64,000 nucleotides of DNA from NCBI RefSeq assembly GCF_018070025.1, contig NZ_JAGPYQ010000002.1, forward strand, positions 1,860,001-1,924,000, given 5' to 3'. This document shows, one piece after another, positions 17,064 through 25,000 of this stretch; the stretch's first letter is position 1; each line of letters begins with the position of its first letter. A program made the position numbers and the translations under genes. A model generated the notes under the pieces. It did no database searches. It was given only the letters and a program-made list of their open reading frames with translations, and was not told the origin of the DNA. The stretch comes from Streptomyces liliiviolaceus. Lineage in GTDB: Bacteria > Actinomycetota > Actinomycetes > Streptomycetales > Streptomycetaceae.

Positions 17064-17182
17064 GTCGCACGCCCTGTCACTCCTGGTCGGGCGAAGTGTA
17101 ACCGCTGTCTATGGATCGACGCCCGAGTACTGACCCACGCGGGCGTCAACAACCCATGCAGCAGCAGGGGTTGACGACGTCG

Positions 17183-17198
17183 ATTGGTCTATGCCAGT
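17183..17198. promoter_or_regulatory. candidate GntR (dre-like) operator upstream of the sugar importer
   Basis: ATTGGTCTATGCCAGT matches the DasR responsive element ACTGGTCTAGACCAGT at 13 of 16 positions and keeps the TGGTCTA...CCAGT core. It lies seven bases after a TTGACG -35 candidate and 80 bases before the lipoprotein start, a position expected for repression. Confidence 0.65.
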
Positions 17199-17278
17199 TT
17201 CATCCCCGCATCGAGAGGTGAGCTGTCCAGTGGGCTTCACTGGTCAGGTGGTCTGCTCATGTCCTCCAGAGGTGAACC

Positions 17279-18535
17279 GTGAAGCTCCGCTTGTTCGCCG
17301 GTGTGTCCGCGCTCGTCGTGACCGCCGGGCTGAGTGCCTGCAGCAGTTCCTCCGACGCCTCCGACGGGAGCACCGCCATCGACGTCTGGCTGATGCGCGA
17401 CAGCGTCTCGGACCGGTTCCAGAAGGACTTCGTCAAGAGCTTCGAGGCCGCGCACCCCGACATCGACGTCAAGGTGCAGATCCAGGAGTGGGACGGCATC
17501 GGCGAGAAGGTCACGGCTGCCCTCGCCAGCAGCGACGCACCCGACGTCATCGAGACCGGCAACACCCAGGTCGCCCAGTTCGCGCAGAGCGGGGGCCTGC
17601 TCGACCTCAGCGACAAGGTCGACGAACTCGGCGGGAAGGACTGGCTCAAGGGCCTCGCCGAGCCCGGCGCCTTCGAGGGCAAGCAGTACGGCATCCCGTA
17701 CTACGCCGCCAACCGCGTCGTCATCTACCGCACCGACCTCTTCGAGAAGGCGGGCGTCGACCCGGCCGCGATCAAGACCCGTGACCAGTGGATCGCCGCG
17801 ACGAAGAAGCTCAACACCGGTGGCACGCAGGGCATTTATCTGCCCGGTCAGAACTGGTACACCCTCGCGGGCTTCGTCTGGGACGAGGGCGGCGACCTCG
17901 CCACCGAGTCCGGCGGCAAGTGGAAGGGCTCACTGGACACCCCGGAAGCCGTCCGCGGCATGGAGTTCTACAAGAAGCTGCAGGCACTCGGCAGAGGCCC
18001 CAAGGACTCCGACGAGGCCAATCCCCCGCAGGCGGACGTGATGGCCAAGGGGAAGGTCGCCCAGGTCGTGTCGTCCCCGGGCGGCGCCAACACGGTCGTC
18101 GAGAACAACCCCGCGCTCAAGGACAAGCTCGGCTTCTTCCCGATCCCGGGGAGGACCGCCGACGTCCCCGGCGCCGTCTTCACCGGCGGCTCGGACCTCG
18201 TCATCCCCACGGCCTCCGCGAAGCAGGACGCGGCCTACACCTTCGTCAAGGAACTCACCGGCGACACCTGGCAGAAGAAGCTCGCCGTCGCCATGAGCTA
18301 CGTACCGAACAAGACCACTCTGTCCGACGCGGTCGCCTCCGATCCGGGCGCCTCGGCCATGGCGGTCGGCGCAGCCGAGGGCCACGCCACGCCCAACACA
18401 CCCGGCTGGGCCGCCGTCGAGGCCAAGAACCCGATCAAGGACTATCTGACCGCCGTACTCACCGGAGGCGACGCGCGCAAGGAAGCCGCCAAGGCCTCCG
18501 AAGCCATCACCACGGCGATGAACTCCGGCACCTGA
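17279..18535 (+). CDS. ABC sugar-importer substrate-binding lipoprotein
   Basis: A 418-residue CUT1-family binding protein. It starts at the GTG at 17279 after AGAGGTGA. The signal peptide ends in the lipobox GLSAC, so Cys21 is lipidated and the protein sits on the outer face of the membrane. IDVWLMRDSVSDRFQKDF and APDVIETGNTQVAQFA are typical for family 1 oligosaccharide binders. It heads an operon with two permeases and a GH20 enzyme, so chitobiose or another GlcNAc oligosaccharide is the likely ligand. A dre-like site lies in front. Not identical to DasA as I remember it. Confidence 0.92.
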   Translation: MKLRLFAGVSALVVTAGLSACSSSSDASDGSTAIDVWLMRDSVSDRFQKDFVKSFEAAHPDIDVKVQIQEWDGIGEKVTAALASSDAPDVIETGNTQVAQFAQSGGLLDLSDKVDELGGKDWLKGLAEPGAFEGKQYGIPYYAANRVVIYRTDLFEKAGVDPAAIKTRDQWIAATKKLNTGGTQGIYLPGQNWYTLAGFVWDEGGDLATESGGKWKGSLDTPEAVRGMEFYKKLQALGRGPKDSDEANPPQADVMAKGKVAQVVSSPGGANTVVENNPALKDKLGFFPIPGRTADVPGAVFTGGSDLVIPTASAKQDAAYTFVKELTGDTWQKKLAVAMSYVPNKTTLSDAVASDPGASAMAVGAAEGHATPNTPGWAAVEAKNPIKDYLTAVLTGGDARKEAAKASEAITTAMNSGT

Positions 18536-18603
18536 ACCGCCCGGCCCCTCAACCGTCCCCGCACCGGCCGTCCGCGCCGGTGCCGCGCTGGAGGAAGTGT
18601 GCC

Positions 18604-19593
18604 GTGACGGCCGTCCGAGAGCAGACCGCACCCCATCCCCCGCCGAGCGCCGGTCGCCCCCGGCGCTCCCCCGGCCCAGGACCGCGCCGCCCGTCGAAGG
18701 ACGGCGGGCCCGGCGTCTGGCCGTACGTCCTGATCGCACCCGCCGTCCTCGGCACGCTCTACCTGCTCGTCTATCCACTGGTCCGCGCGGTGGTGATCTC
18801 GCTGCAGGACTTCGGACTGCGCCAACTCATCCTGGGCGACGCGCGGTTCGTCGGACTCGACAACTACGGGACGCTGCTGGGCGACAGCCGCTTCTGGGAG
18901 GTCGTGCGCCGCACCTTCCTCTTCATGGCGGTCAACGTCGCCCTGATCATGGTGCTGTCCACGCTGGTCGCGCTGATGATCGAACGGCTCGGCCGGTTCG
19001 GCCGGACCGCGGTCCTCAGCTCACTCGTCCTGACCTGGGCGATGCCCGTCATCGCGGCGACCACCGTCTTCCAGTGGCTGTTCCACTCGGAGTTCGGGAT
19101 CGTCAACGCGGTCCTGAAGGATCTGGGGTTCGAGTCCTTCGACCGCTACGCCTGGTTCGCCCACGGGCCGGCCGCCTTCGCCATCCTGATCGCCCTCATC
19201 GTGTGGCAGTCCGTGCCGTTCGCGGCGATCACCCTGTACTCGGCGCTCACCACCGTGCCCGTCGAGCTGTACGAGTCGGCGCGGCTCGACGGGGCGTCGG
19301 GAACGCGGATCTTCCGGTCCATCACCTTCCCGGTCGTACGGCCCATCTTCCTGCTGGTGTTCTCGCTCGAAGTGATCTGGACGTTCAAGGCGTTCGTGCA
19401 GATCTGGGTGATGACCAACGGCGGCCCCGGCGACGCGACCACGATCCTGCCCGTGTACGCGGTCCAGACCGCCCTGTCGAGCCAGCGTTACGACCTCGGG
19501 TCGGCGGCCTCCATGGTGACCGTAGTACTGATGTCGGGCGTGCTCGTCCTCTACTTCCGCCAGATGTTCCGCCAGGAGGACGAGCTCGCATGA
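18604..19593 (+). CDS. ABC sugar-importer permease 1 (CUT1, MalF-like)
   Basis: A 329-residue permease from the GTG at 18604 (AGGAAG upstream). A Pro/Arg-rich cytosolic N-terminus is followed by six membrane helices. The coupling (EAA) loop reads VELYESARLDGASGTRIFRS, and the preceding PYVLIAPAVLGTLYLLVYPL helix is standard for the family. It stops in an ATGA overlap with permease 2. No ATPase gene is present; Streptomyces importers of this class share the ATPase MsiK encoded elsewhere. Confidence 0.93.
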   Translation: MTAVREQTAPHPPPSAGRPRRSPGPGPRRPSKDGGPGVWPYVLIAPAVLGTLYLLVYPLVRAVVISLQDFGLRQLILGDARFVGLDNYGTLLGDSRFWEVVRRTFLFMAVNVALIMVLSTLVALMIERLGRFGRTAVLSSLVLTWAMPVIAATTVFQWLFHSEFGIVNAVLKDLGFESFDRYAWFAHGPAAFAILIALIVWQSVPFAAITLYSALTTVPVELYESARLDGASGTRIFRSITFPVVRPIFLLVFSLEVIWTFKAFVQIWVMTNGGPGDATTILPVYAVQTALSSQRYDLGSAASMVTVVLMSGVLVLYFRQMFRQEDELA

Positions 19594-20429
19594 GCACCAC
19601 CCGACCCCGCATGCGCCGCATCCCTCTCAACGCCGCCGCCGTCGTCACGGTCGCGCTCTGTCTGTTCCCGGTCTACTGGATGGTCGCGACCGCGTTCACC
19701 CCGGCCCGCGACATCCAGTCCGACACTCCGCGGCTCGTCCCGCGGACCTGGACGCTCGACCACTTCCGCACCGCCGTCGGCGCCGACGGCTTCGGTCTGT
19801 TCTGGCGCAACAGCCTTCTCGTCACGCTGAGCGCCGTCCTGCTCTCCCTCGTCGTCGCGCTCGGCTCCGCCTACGCCGTCGCCCGCATGCGGTGGAAGGG
19901 GCGCCGACACTTCATGCTCATGGTCTTCATCGCGCAGATGGCACCCTGGGAGTCACTGATCATCCCGGTGTACATCATCTCGCGGGACACCGGCATGCTG
20001 GACCGGCTGCCGACCCTGACCCTCGTCTACTTCATGATGACCCTGCCCTTCACGGTCATCGTGCTGCGCGGCTTCATCGTCACGATCCCGCCGGAGCTGG
20101 AGGAGTCCGCGCAGGTCGACGGCTGCACCCGGCTCGGAGCGTTCCGGCACATCGCGTTCCCGCTGCTGGCACCTGGTCTCATGGCTACCTCGCTCTTCGG
20201 CTACATCACCGCCTGGAACGAGTTCGCCTACGCCAACTTCCTCATCATCAAACAGCAGGACAACCGCACCCTGCCCGTGTGGCTGTCCTCCTTCCAGAAC
20301 GTCTTCGGCACCGACTGGGGCGCCACCATGGCCGCCTCGACCCTCTTCGCGGCCCCGGCGCTCGTGGTGTTCCTGCTGCTGCAACGCCATGTCACGTCCG
20401 GCTTCGCCGCGGGCGCGGTCAAGGGCTGA
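19590..20429 (+). CDS. ABC sugar-importer permease 2 (CUT1, MalG-like)
   Basis: A 279-residue permease starting at the ATG at 19590, four bases inside the end of permease 1. Six predicted helices; EAA loop PPELEESAQVDGCTRLGAFR; last helix ends in a short basic tail. It forms the heterodimeric channel with permease 1 and passes the sugar delivered by the lipoprotein. The hexosaminidase begins 52 bases later, so the four genes probably form one transcript. Confidence 0.93.
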   Translation: MSTTRPRMRRIPLNAAAVVTVALCLFPVYWMVATAFTPARDIQSDTPRLVPRTWTLDHFRTAVGADGFGLFWRNSLLVTLSAVLLSLVVALGSAYAVARMRWKGRRHFMLMVFIAQMAPWESLIIPVYIISRDTGMLDRLPTLTLVYFMMTLPFTVIVLRGFIVTIPPELEESAQVDGCTRLGAFRHIAFPLLAPGLMATSLFGYITAWNEFAYANFLIIKQQDNRTLPVWLSSFQNVFGTDWGATMAASTLFAAPALVVFLLLQRHVTSGFAAGAVKG

Positions 20430-20481
20430 CCCCTGCCACTCCCCCCATGTACTCGGCTGCACCCAGCTCCGGAGGCGATCC

Positions 20482-22068
20482 GTGCCCGCACAGCCACCCG
20501 CGCCCACCCTCGTCCCCCGCCCGACCGAGGCCGCGTTCCGGCCGGGACACTTCACGCTCGACGCCGACACGGCGCTGCGGATCGGCGGAGGCGCCGAACC
20601 CGCCGCGGACCTGCTGCGCACCCTGCTCGCCCCCGCCACCGGGCTGCCCCTGCGCCCCTCCCCGGAGGGGCGGTTCACCCTGACACTCGACCCCGGCCAC
20701 GGTGGTCCGGGCGACTTCGGTGGCCCGGGCGACTTCGGTGGCCCGGGTGGCTCCGGTGGTCTGGGCGAGGAGGGATACGTACTCACCGTCGACCCGCACA
20801 CCGTGCTGCTGCGCGCCGCACACCCCACCGGGCTGCTCCGCGGCATCCAGACGGTCCGTCAACTCCTGCCCCCGGCCGCCCTGTCGGCCGACCCGCAGCC
20901 CGGCACCCGGTGGTCGCTGCCCTGCGTCGACATCACCGACGTCCCCCGGCACCCCTGGCGCGGCGCGATGCTGGACGTGGCACGCCACTTCCAGCCCGTC
21001 TCCTATCTGCGCCGGTACGTCGACCTGCTCGCCCTGCACAAGATCAGCGTCTTCCATCTCCACCTCACGGACGACCAGGGCTGGCGCATGCCGGTCGCCG
21101 CCCACCCCGAGCTCACCGAGATCGGCGGCCACCGCGCCGAGTCGCAGCAGGGCCCGGCCGGCAGCGGCACGTACGACGGAATCCCGCACGGTGGGGCGTA
21201 CACGCGGAGTGAACTGACCGGTCTGGTCCGGTACGCCGCCGCCCGTGGTGTCACCGTCGTGCCGGAGATAGAGATGCCCGGGCATGTACGGGCCGCCCTC
21301 GCCGCCTGTCCCTCCTTGGGCAACCGCCCCGAGCGCACCCTCGACGTGTGGACGCGCTGGGGTGTGTGCGACACCGTCCTCGGCGTCCACGACGAGGTCC
21401 TCGACTTCTGCCGCGGTGTCCTCGATGAGGTCATGGACGTCTTCCCCTCGCCGTACATCCACCTCGGCGGCGAGGAGTGCCCGACCGCCGAGTGGACGCA
21501 CAGCGCCGCCGCACGTGAACGAGCGGCGGCGGAGGGCCTGTCGGGTCCCGAGGCGCTGCACGGCTGGTTCCTCGGGAAGGTCGGCGAGCATGTCGTCAAG
21601 AACGGGCGCAGGCCGGTCGGCTGGGCCGAGACCGGTGCCGAACTGCCCCCCGAGTTCACCGTGATGACCTGGCGCGACCCGGCCCACACCCTGGCGGCGG
21701 CCCGCCGCGGCCACTTTGTGATCAACGCTCATCACCGGGCCACCTATCTCGACTACGCCCAGTCCGGGGACCCGACGGAACCGCAGGCGCAGCCGGGAGC
21801 CGTCGTCGATCTGCGCGCCGTCCACGCCCACGACCCGGTGCCCGAGCACGCGGACGCGGAGGCCGCCGGGCGGGTGCTGGGCACCCAGGCCCAGTTGTGG
21901 ACCGAGTTCGTCGCGACGCCCGCGCACATCGAATACCTCACCTATCCGCGGCTGTGCGCCCTCGCCGACCGCGGCTGGAGCGGCGCCACCGACTGGTCCG
22001 ACTTCCGGACCCGGCTCGACGGCCACCTGCCCCGGCTGGACGCGCTCGGCGTCCACCGCCACCCCTGA
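20482..22068 (+). CDS. GH20 beta-N-acetylhexosaminidase (DasD-like)
   Basis: A 528-residue enzyme from the GTG at 20482 with GGAGG seven bases upstream. There is no signal peptide, so it acts in the cytoplasm on imported GlcNAc oligosaccharides, as expected for the last gene of a das-type operon. The N-terminal GH20b domain holds a Gly-rich tandem repeat (about residues 74-95); the catalytic barrel starts near WRGAMLDVARHFQP and shows HLHLTDDQGWRMPV and IHLGGEECPTAEW. The usual catalytic Asp-Glu pair (GGDE) is here Glu331-Glu332. Glu332 is the acid; Glu331 would have to take over orienting the substrate acetamido group. Confidence 0.92.
   Translation: MPAQPPAPTLVPRPTEAAFRPGHFTLDADTALRIGGGAEPAADLLRTLLAPATGLPLRPSPEGRFTLTLDPGHGGPGDFGGPGDFGGPGGSGGLGEEGYVLTVDPHTVLLRAAHPTGLLRGIQTVRQLLPPAALSADPQPGTRWSLPCVDITDVPRHPWRGAMLDVARHFQPVSYLRRYVDLLALHKISVFHLHLTDDQGWRMPVAAHPELTEIGGHRAESQQGPAGSGTYDGIPHGGAYTRSELTGLVRYAAARGVTVVPEIEMPGHVRAALAACPSLGNRPERTLDVWTRWGVCDTVLGVHDEVLDFCRGVLDEVMDVFPSPYIHLGGEECPTAEWTHSAAARERAAAEGLSGPEALHGWFLGKVGEHVVKNGRRPVGWAETGAELPPEFTVMTWRDPAHTLAAARRGHFVINAHHRATYLDYAQSGDPTEPQAQPGAVVDLRAVHAHDPVPEHADAEAAGRVLGTQAQLWTEFVATPAHIEYLTYPRLCALADRGWSGATDWSDFRTRLDGHLPRLDALGVHRHP
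20701..20766 (+). repeat. 18-bp tandem repeat inside the GH20 gene
   Basis: Three and a half copies of an 18-base unit (ggtggtccgggcgacttc and variants) encode GGPGDF, GGPGDF, GGPGGS, GGLGEE. It is in frame and lies between strands of the N-terminal domain, so it probably forms a flexible loop. Confidence 0.8.
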
Positions 22069-22157
22069 CCTCCCCCTGTCCAACCCACCCCCCTGTCCCC
22101 CATCCCCCGACCCGTCCGTTTCCGGGAATCACCCCACCTTTCTGGAGAGGAACCACC

Positions 22158-23585
22158 ATGAGATTCGCGAAGAACCGGCTGCGCGCCACCGCACACAGCG
22201 CCGTCGCGGTGGCCCTGGGCGCCGCCGCGCTCACCGCACTCCCGGCCACCGCGAGCGCGGCGGCCGACGGACTGAGCGTCCAGTACCGTACGAGCGCCAC
22301 CGGAGCCGGCGCCGACCAGGCCGAGCCCTGGTTCAAGGTGAAGAACACCGGTACCGCGACCGTGCAGTTGAGCAGCGTCAAGGTCCGGTACTACTTCAAG
22401 GCCGACTCGGCGGGCGCGAGCTACCGCTTCGCCTGTTCCTGGGCGGTCAAGGGCTGCGGCAACGTCACGGGCACCTTCGGCACGCTCGCCAACCCGACCG
22501 CCACCGCCGACCGCTATCTGGAGATCGGCTTCACCTCCGGGGCCGGGTCGCTCGCCCCGGGCGCCGACACCGGCGATCTGCAACTGCGGTTCTACCAGTC
22601 GACCTGGGCGTCACTGAACCAGAGCGACGACTACTCCTTCGGCGCCTCCCAGACCTCGTACGGCGACTGGTCCAAGGTCACCGCCCAGCTGGGCGGCACC
22701 ACCGTGTGGGGTCAGGCGCCCGCGGGCAACGGGCCCACGGATCCGCCCACCGACCCGCCGACCGATCCTCCGGCCGACGCCGCCACGCTGTTCGACGACT
22801 TCAACTACAGCGGCTACAGCGACCCGCGGATCTCGGCGAACGGCTGGACCGTACGCTCCAACTCCGGTGGCCCCGGCGTGCCCGGCGCGACCTGGGCGCC
22901 CGACAAGGTCACCTTCGCCACCACGGGCGGCAACTCCATCATGAACCTGGAGACCTCGACCGCCGGCACCGCGGCCAGCACCAAGCAGACCGAGATCCTC
23001 ACCAAGGCGACGAAGTTCAAGAACGGCACCTACGCGGCACGGGTCCGGTTCAACGACGCGCCCAAGTACGGCCCGGACGGCGACCGACTCGTCCAGACGT
23101 TCTTCACCATCAACGACCTCAAGGCGCCCCTGGCGGACGACTACTCCGAGTACGACTTCGAGTACCTGCCCAACGGCGGCTGGGGCGAGCCGTCCAACAT
23201 CCTCTACACGACGTCCTGGGAGACCTACCAGGCCGAGCCGTGGGTGGCGGTCAACGAGCACACCGAGTCGAGGCAGAGCTTCAGCGGCTGGCACGACCTG
23301 GTGCTGACCATCGACAACAGCACCATCAAGTACTACATCGACGGGCAGCTCTTCGGTACGCACGGCTCCGCGTATCTGCCGGAGCGGCCCATGTCGATCA
23401 ACTTCAACCAGTGGCTGATCGACCTCGCGGGCCAGACCAGCACCACGGCCCGGGCGTACGACCAGCAGGTCGACTACGTCCTGCATGTGAAGGACCAGGT
23501 CCTCACGCCGGCACAGGTCACCACGAAGCTGAACGCCTACCGCAGCGCGGGCACCACGTTCCAGGACACCGTCCCCGGCAGCTGA
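22158..23585 (+). CDS. secreted CBM3-GH16 beta-glucanase
   Basis: A 475-residue secreted enzyme; ATG at 22158 after GGAGAGGAA. A Sec signal peptide (residues 1-35, cleavage near ATASAAA) is followed by a family 3 cellulose-binding module (about 38-185; LSVQYRTSATGAGADQAEPW, RFYQSTWASLNQSDDYSF), a PTDPPTDPPTDPP linker, and a GH16 domain (about 205-455). The GH16 catalytic strand is SEYDFEYLP: Glu331 nucleophile, Asp333, Glu335 acid/base, the ExDxE form of lichenase-like enzymes. YYIDGQLFGTH is the usual GH16 late strand. It probably cuts mixed-linkage or other beta-glucans while bound to cellulose. It is likely a separate transcript from the importer operon, 89 bases downstream of GH20. Confidence 0.88.
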   Translation: MRFAKNRLRATAHSAVAVALGAAALTALPATASAAADGLSVQYRTSATGAGADQAEPWFKVKNTGTATVQLSSVKVRYYFKADSAGASYRFACSWAVKGCGNVTGTFGTLANPTATADRYLEIGFTSGAGSLAPGADTGDLQLRFYQSTWASLNQSDDYSFGASQTSYGDWSKVTAQLGGTTVWGQAPAGNGPTDPPTDPPTDPPADAATLFDDFNYSGYSDPRISANGWTVRSNSGGPGVPGATWAPDKVTFATTGGNSIMNLETSTAGTAASTKQTEILTKATKFKNGTYAARVRFNDAPKYGPDGDRLVQTFFTINDLKAPLADDYSEYDFEYLPNGGWGEPSNILYTTSWETYQAEPWVAVNEHTESRQSFSGWHDLVLTIDNSTIKYYIDGQLFGTHGSAYLPERPMSINFNQWLIDLAGQTSTTARAYDQQVDYVLHVKDQVLTPAQVTTKLNAYRSAGTTFQDTVPGS

Positions 23586-23592
23586 CCGCCCG

Positions 23593-23625
23593 CTCGGGCC
23601 CGGGTCCAAGCGACCCGGGCCCGAG
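23593..23625 (+). terminator. strong terminator after the GH16 gene
   Basis: CTCGGGCCCGGGTC and GACCCGGGCCCGAG form a perfect 14-bp stem with the loop CAAGC, seven bases after the GH16 stop. Confidence 0.9.
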
Positions 23626-23640
23626 CCTGACGGGGCCCTC

Positions 23641-23687
23641 CAGGGGCGCGGGGAACTGCGCGACGGAGGTTCGGGGGCGGAGCCCCC
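23641..23687. repeat. Streptomyces-type dispersed intergenic repeat with hairpin
   Basis: The segment GGGGCGCGGGGAACTGCGCG at about 23643-23662 is a sequence I know as scattered between genes in many Streptomyces genomes. Just after it GGGGGC-GGA-GCCCCC (23673-23687) forms a short hairpin, also common between genes there. It belongs to the gap 23586-24058, which has no gene: terminator, this repeat, then the redD promoter region. Confidence 0.6.
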
Positions 23688-23859
23688 AGGCAGTGACGGG
23701 ACGGGTGGACGGGTAGGGGCGGCGGGGGCGAAACCCACCGTCATCCGGCCGCCTCTCCGCACCGCGCCACACCGCGACTCGTCCGAACGGCCGAGGTCCC
23801 GCTCCCCCGTCCTCCCACCGCGGTCCCCCCTTCGTTGACTCCTGCCGCAACCCTCCTCA

Positions 23860-24058
23860 ACGAAAGGTTGAGCCGACCACACCCCTGGGCTCGACCGGAT
23901 GTGTACGGGGGAAATCGACCGGCTGATCGATGACATGCGTCAGAAGGGCTGAAATACTGAACCCCTGCAAATTCAGCCACGCTTTCTGGAACAGCGCGGC
24001 TTTGACGCCGGTCCTTCCATGAAGCAGCACATCGCGCAGCACACAACGGGGGAACAGC
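23860..24058 (+). promoter_or_regulatory. redD upstream region with inverted repeat
   Basis: This stretch is clearly less GC-rich than its surroundings. GGCTGAA (23947-23953) and TTCAGCC (23972-23978) form an inverted repeat with an 18-base centre; AATACT lies inside it as a -10 candidate. A Shine-Dalgarno-like GGGGGA precedes the TTG start. In S. coelicolor RedZ activates redD, so this repeat is a candidate RedZ site; that is inference. Confidence 0.45.
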
Positions 24059-24871
24059 TTGCGGATCAACATTCTGGGACCTGTGTCCATCAGCATGGAC
24101 GGCAAGCATGACACCATACGTGCTCACAAAGTACGGGCATTTCTCGCCCTTCTCGCACTGGAAGCCGGCCGGGCCGTGTCGAACGAGGACCTGGCGGAAG
24201 AACTATGGTCCGGGCATCTGGTGGGCAACACCCGGAATGCCTTACAGGCGCATGCGACGCGGCTGCGCAAGGTGATCGTCAGCTCCGCCCAGCAGCGCCA
24301 GGGCGCCTCCGTCCTGCGGGCCGTGCACAACGGCTACCTTCTCGAAGTGGAGCCGGAGTGCGTCGACAGCAACAGGTTCCTCGACCTGGCCGCGCGAGGC
24401 GCCGCCGAGTTGCCGGTCCGTCCGGACCGCTCACTGGAACTCCTGCAACAGGCTCTCAAACTCTGGCAGGGACCCGCGCTGCTCGACGCCGGTGACGGAC
24501 CGCGGGCCCGCGGCGCGGCCGCCCTTCTCGACGAGCGCAGGCTCACGGCCTGGGAGAACCTGGTCAGCGCCTATCTGGCCCTGGGGGACGACGCGGGCGC
24601 GATCGCGGAGCTTCGCCAGCTCGTCGCCCGGTACCCGCTGCGCGAGCGGTTCTGCGAACTGCTCATGCTGGCGCTGTACCGGACCGGCCGGCAGGGTGAG
24701 GCCCTTGATCTGTTCCAGTGGGCCAGAAGGCGACTGGACGAGGAGCTGGGAGTACGGCCGGGCGCCCCGCTCCAGCGCCGTCACACGGAGATCCTCGCCC
24801 AGGACCCGTCACTGACGCTCCCCTCCGCGGTCATCCCGGGCCGGCGGGAGCCCGCGGCCGCCAGAAACTGA
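24059..24871 (+). CDS. redD: SARP-family pathway activator RedD-like, with a TTA codon
   Basis: A 270-residue Streptomyces antibiotic regulatory protein; TTG start at 24059. It has an OmpR-type winged HTH (about residues 20-95; KVRAFLALLALEAGRAVSNE, YLLEVEPE) followed by the bacterial transcriptional activator domain (about 100-250; LLQQALKLWQGPALLDAG, LYRTGRQGEALDLFQWARRR). It starts the prodiginine cluster directly upstream of redX, as in S. coelicolor. Leu62 is encoded by TTA at 24242-24244, so full translation should need the rare bldA tRNA. Expected to activate the biosynthetic operons by binding 11-bp-spaced direct repeats; such arrays lie at 35661-35767. Confidence 0.92.
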   Translation: MRINILGPVSISMDGKHDTIRAHKVRAFLALLALEAGRAVSNEDLAEELWSGHLVGNTRNALQAHATRLRKVIVSSAQQRQGASVLRAVHNGYLLEVEPECVDSNRFLDLAARGAAELPVRPDRSLELLQQALKLWQGPALLDAGDGPRARGAAALLDERRLTAWENLVSAYLALGDDAGAIAELRQLVARYPLRERFCELLMLALYRTGRQGEALDLFQWARRRLDEELGVRPGAPLQRRHTEILAQDPSLTLPSAVIPGRREPAAARN

Positions 24872-25000
24872 CGTGTGCGGGACCGCGTCTTCCCTGCGGC
24901 CGGCATTCCCCCCCTCCGTAATTCACTGTTCTCCGACTTTCCGCTCTCACGGAATTCTTGAACCGTCGGCCGGGCCAACCAGCGGGAGTGTTCAGACATC

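Noticed and set aside
17788..19593. A 601-codon frame covering the lipoprotein and permease 1
   Set aside because: The first 270 codons are a shadow of the lipoprotein gene; the permease starts at the GTG at 18604 with a ribosome site.
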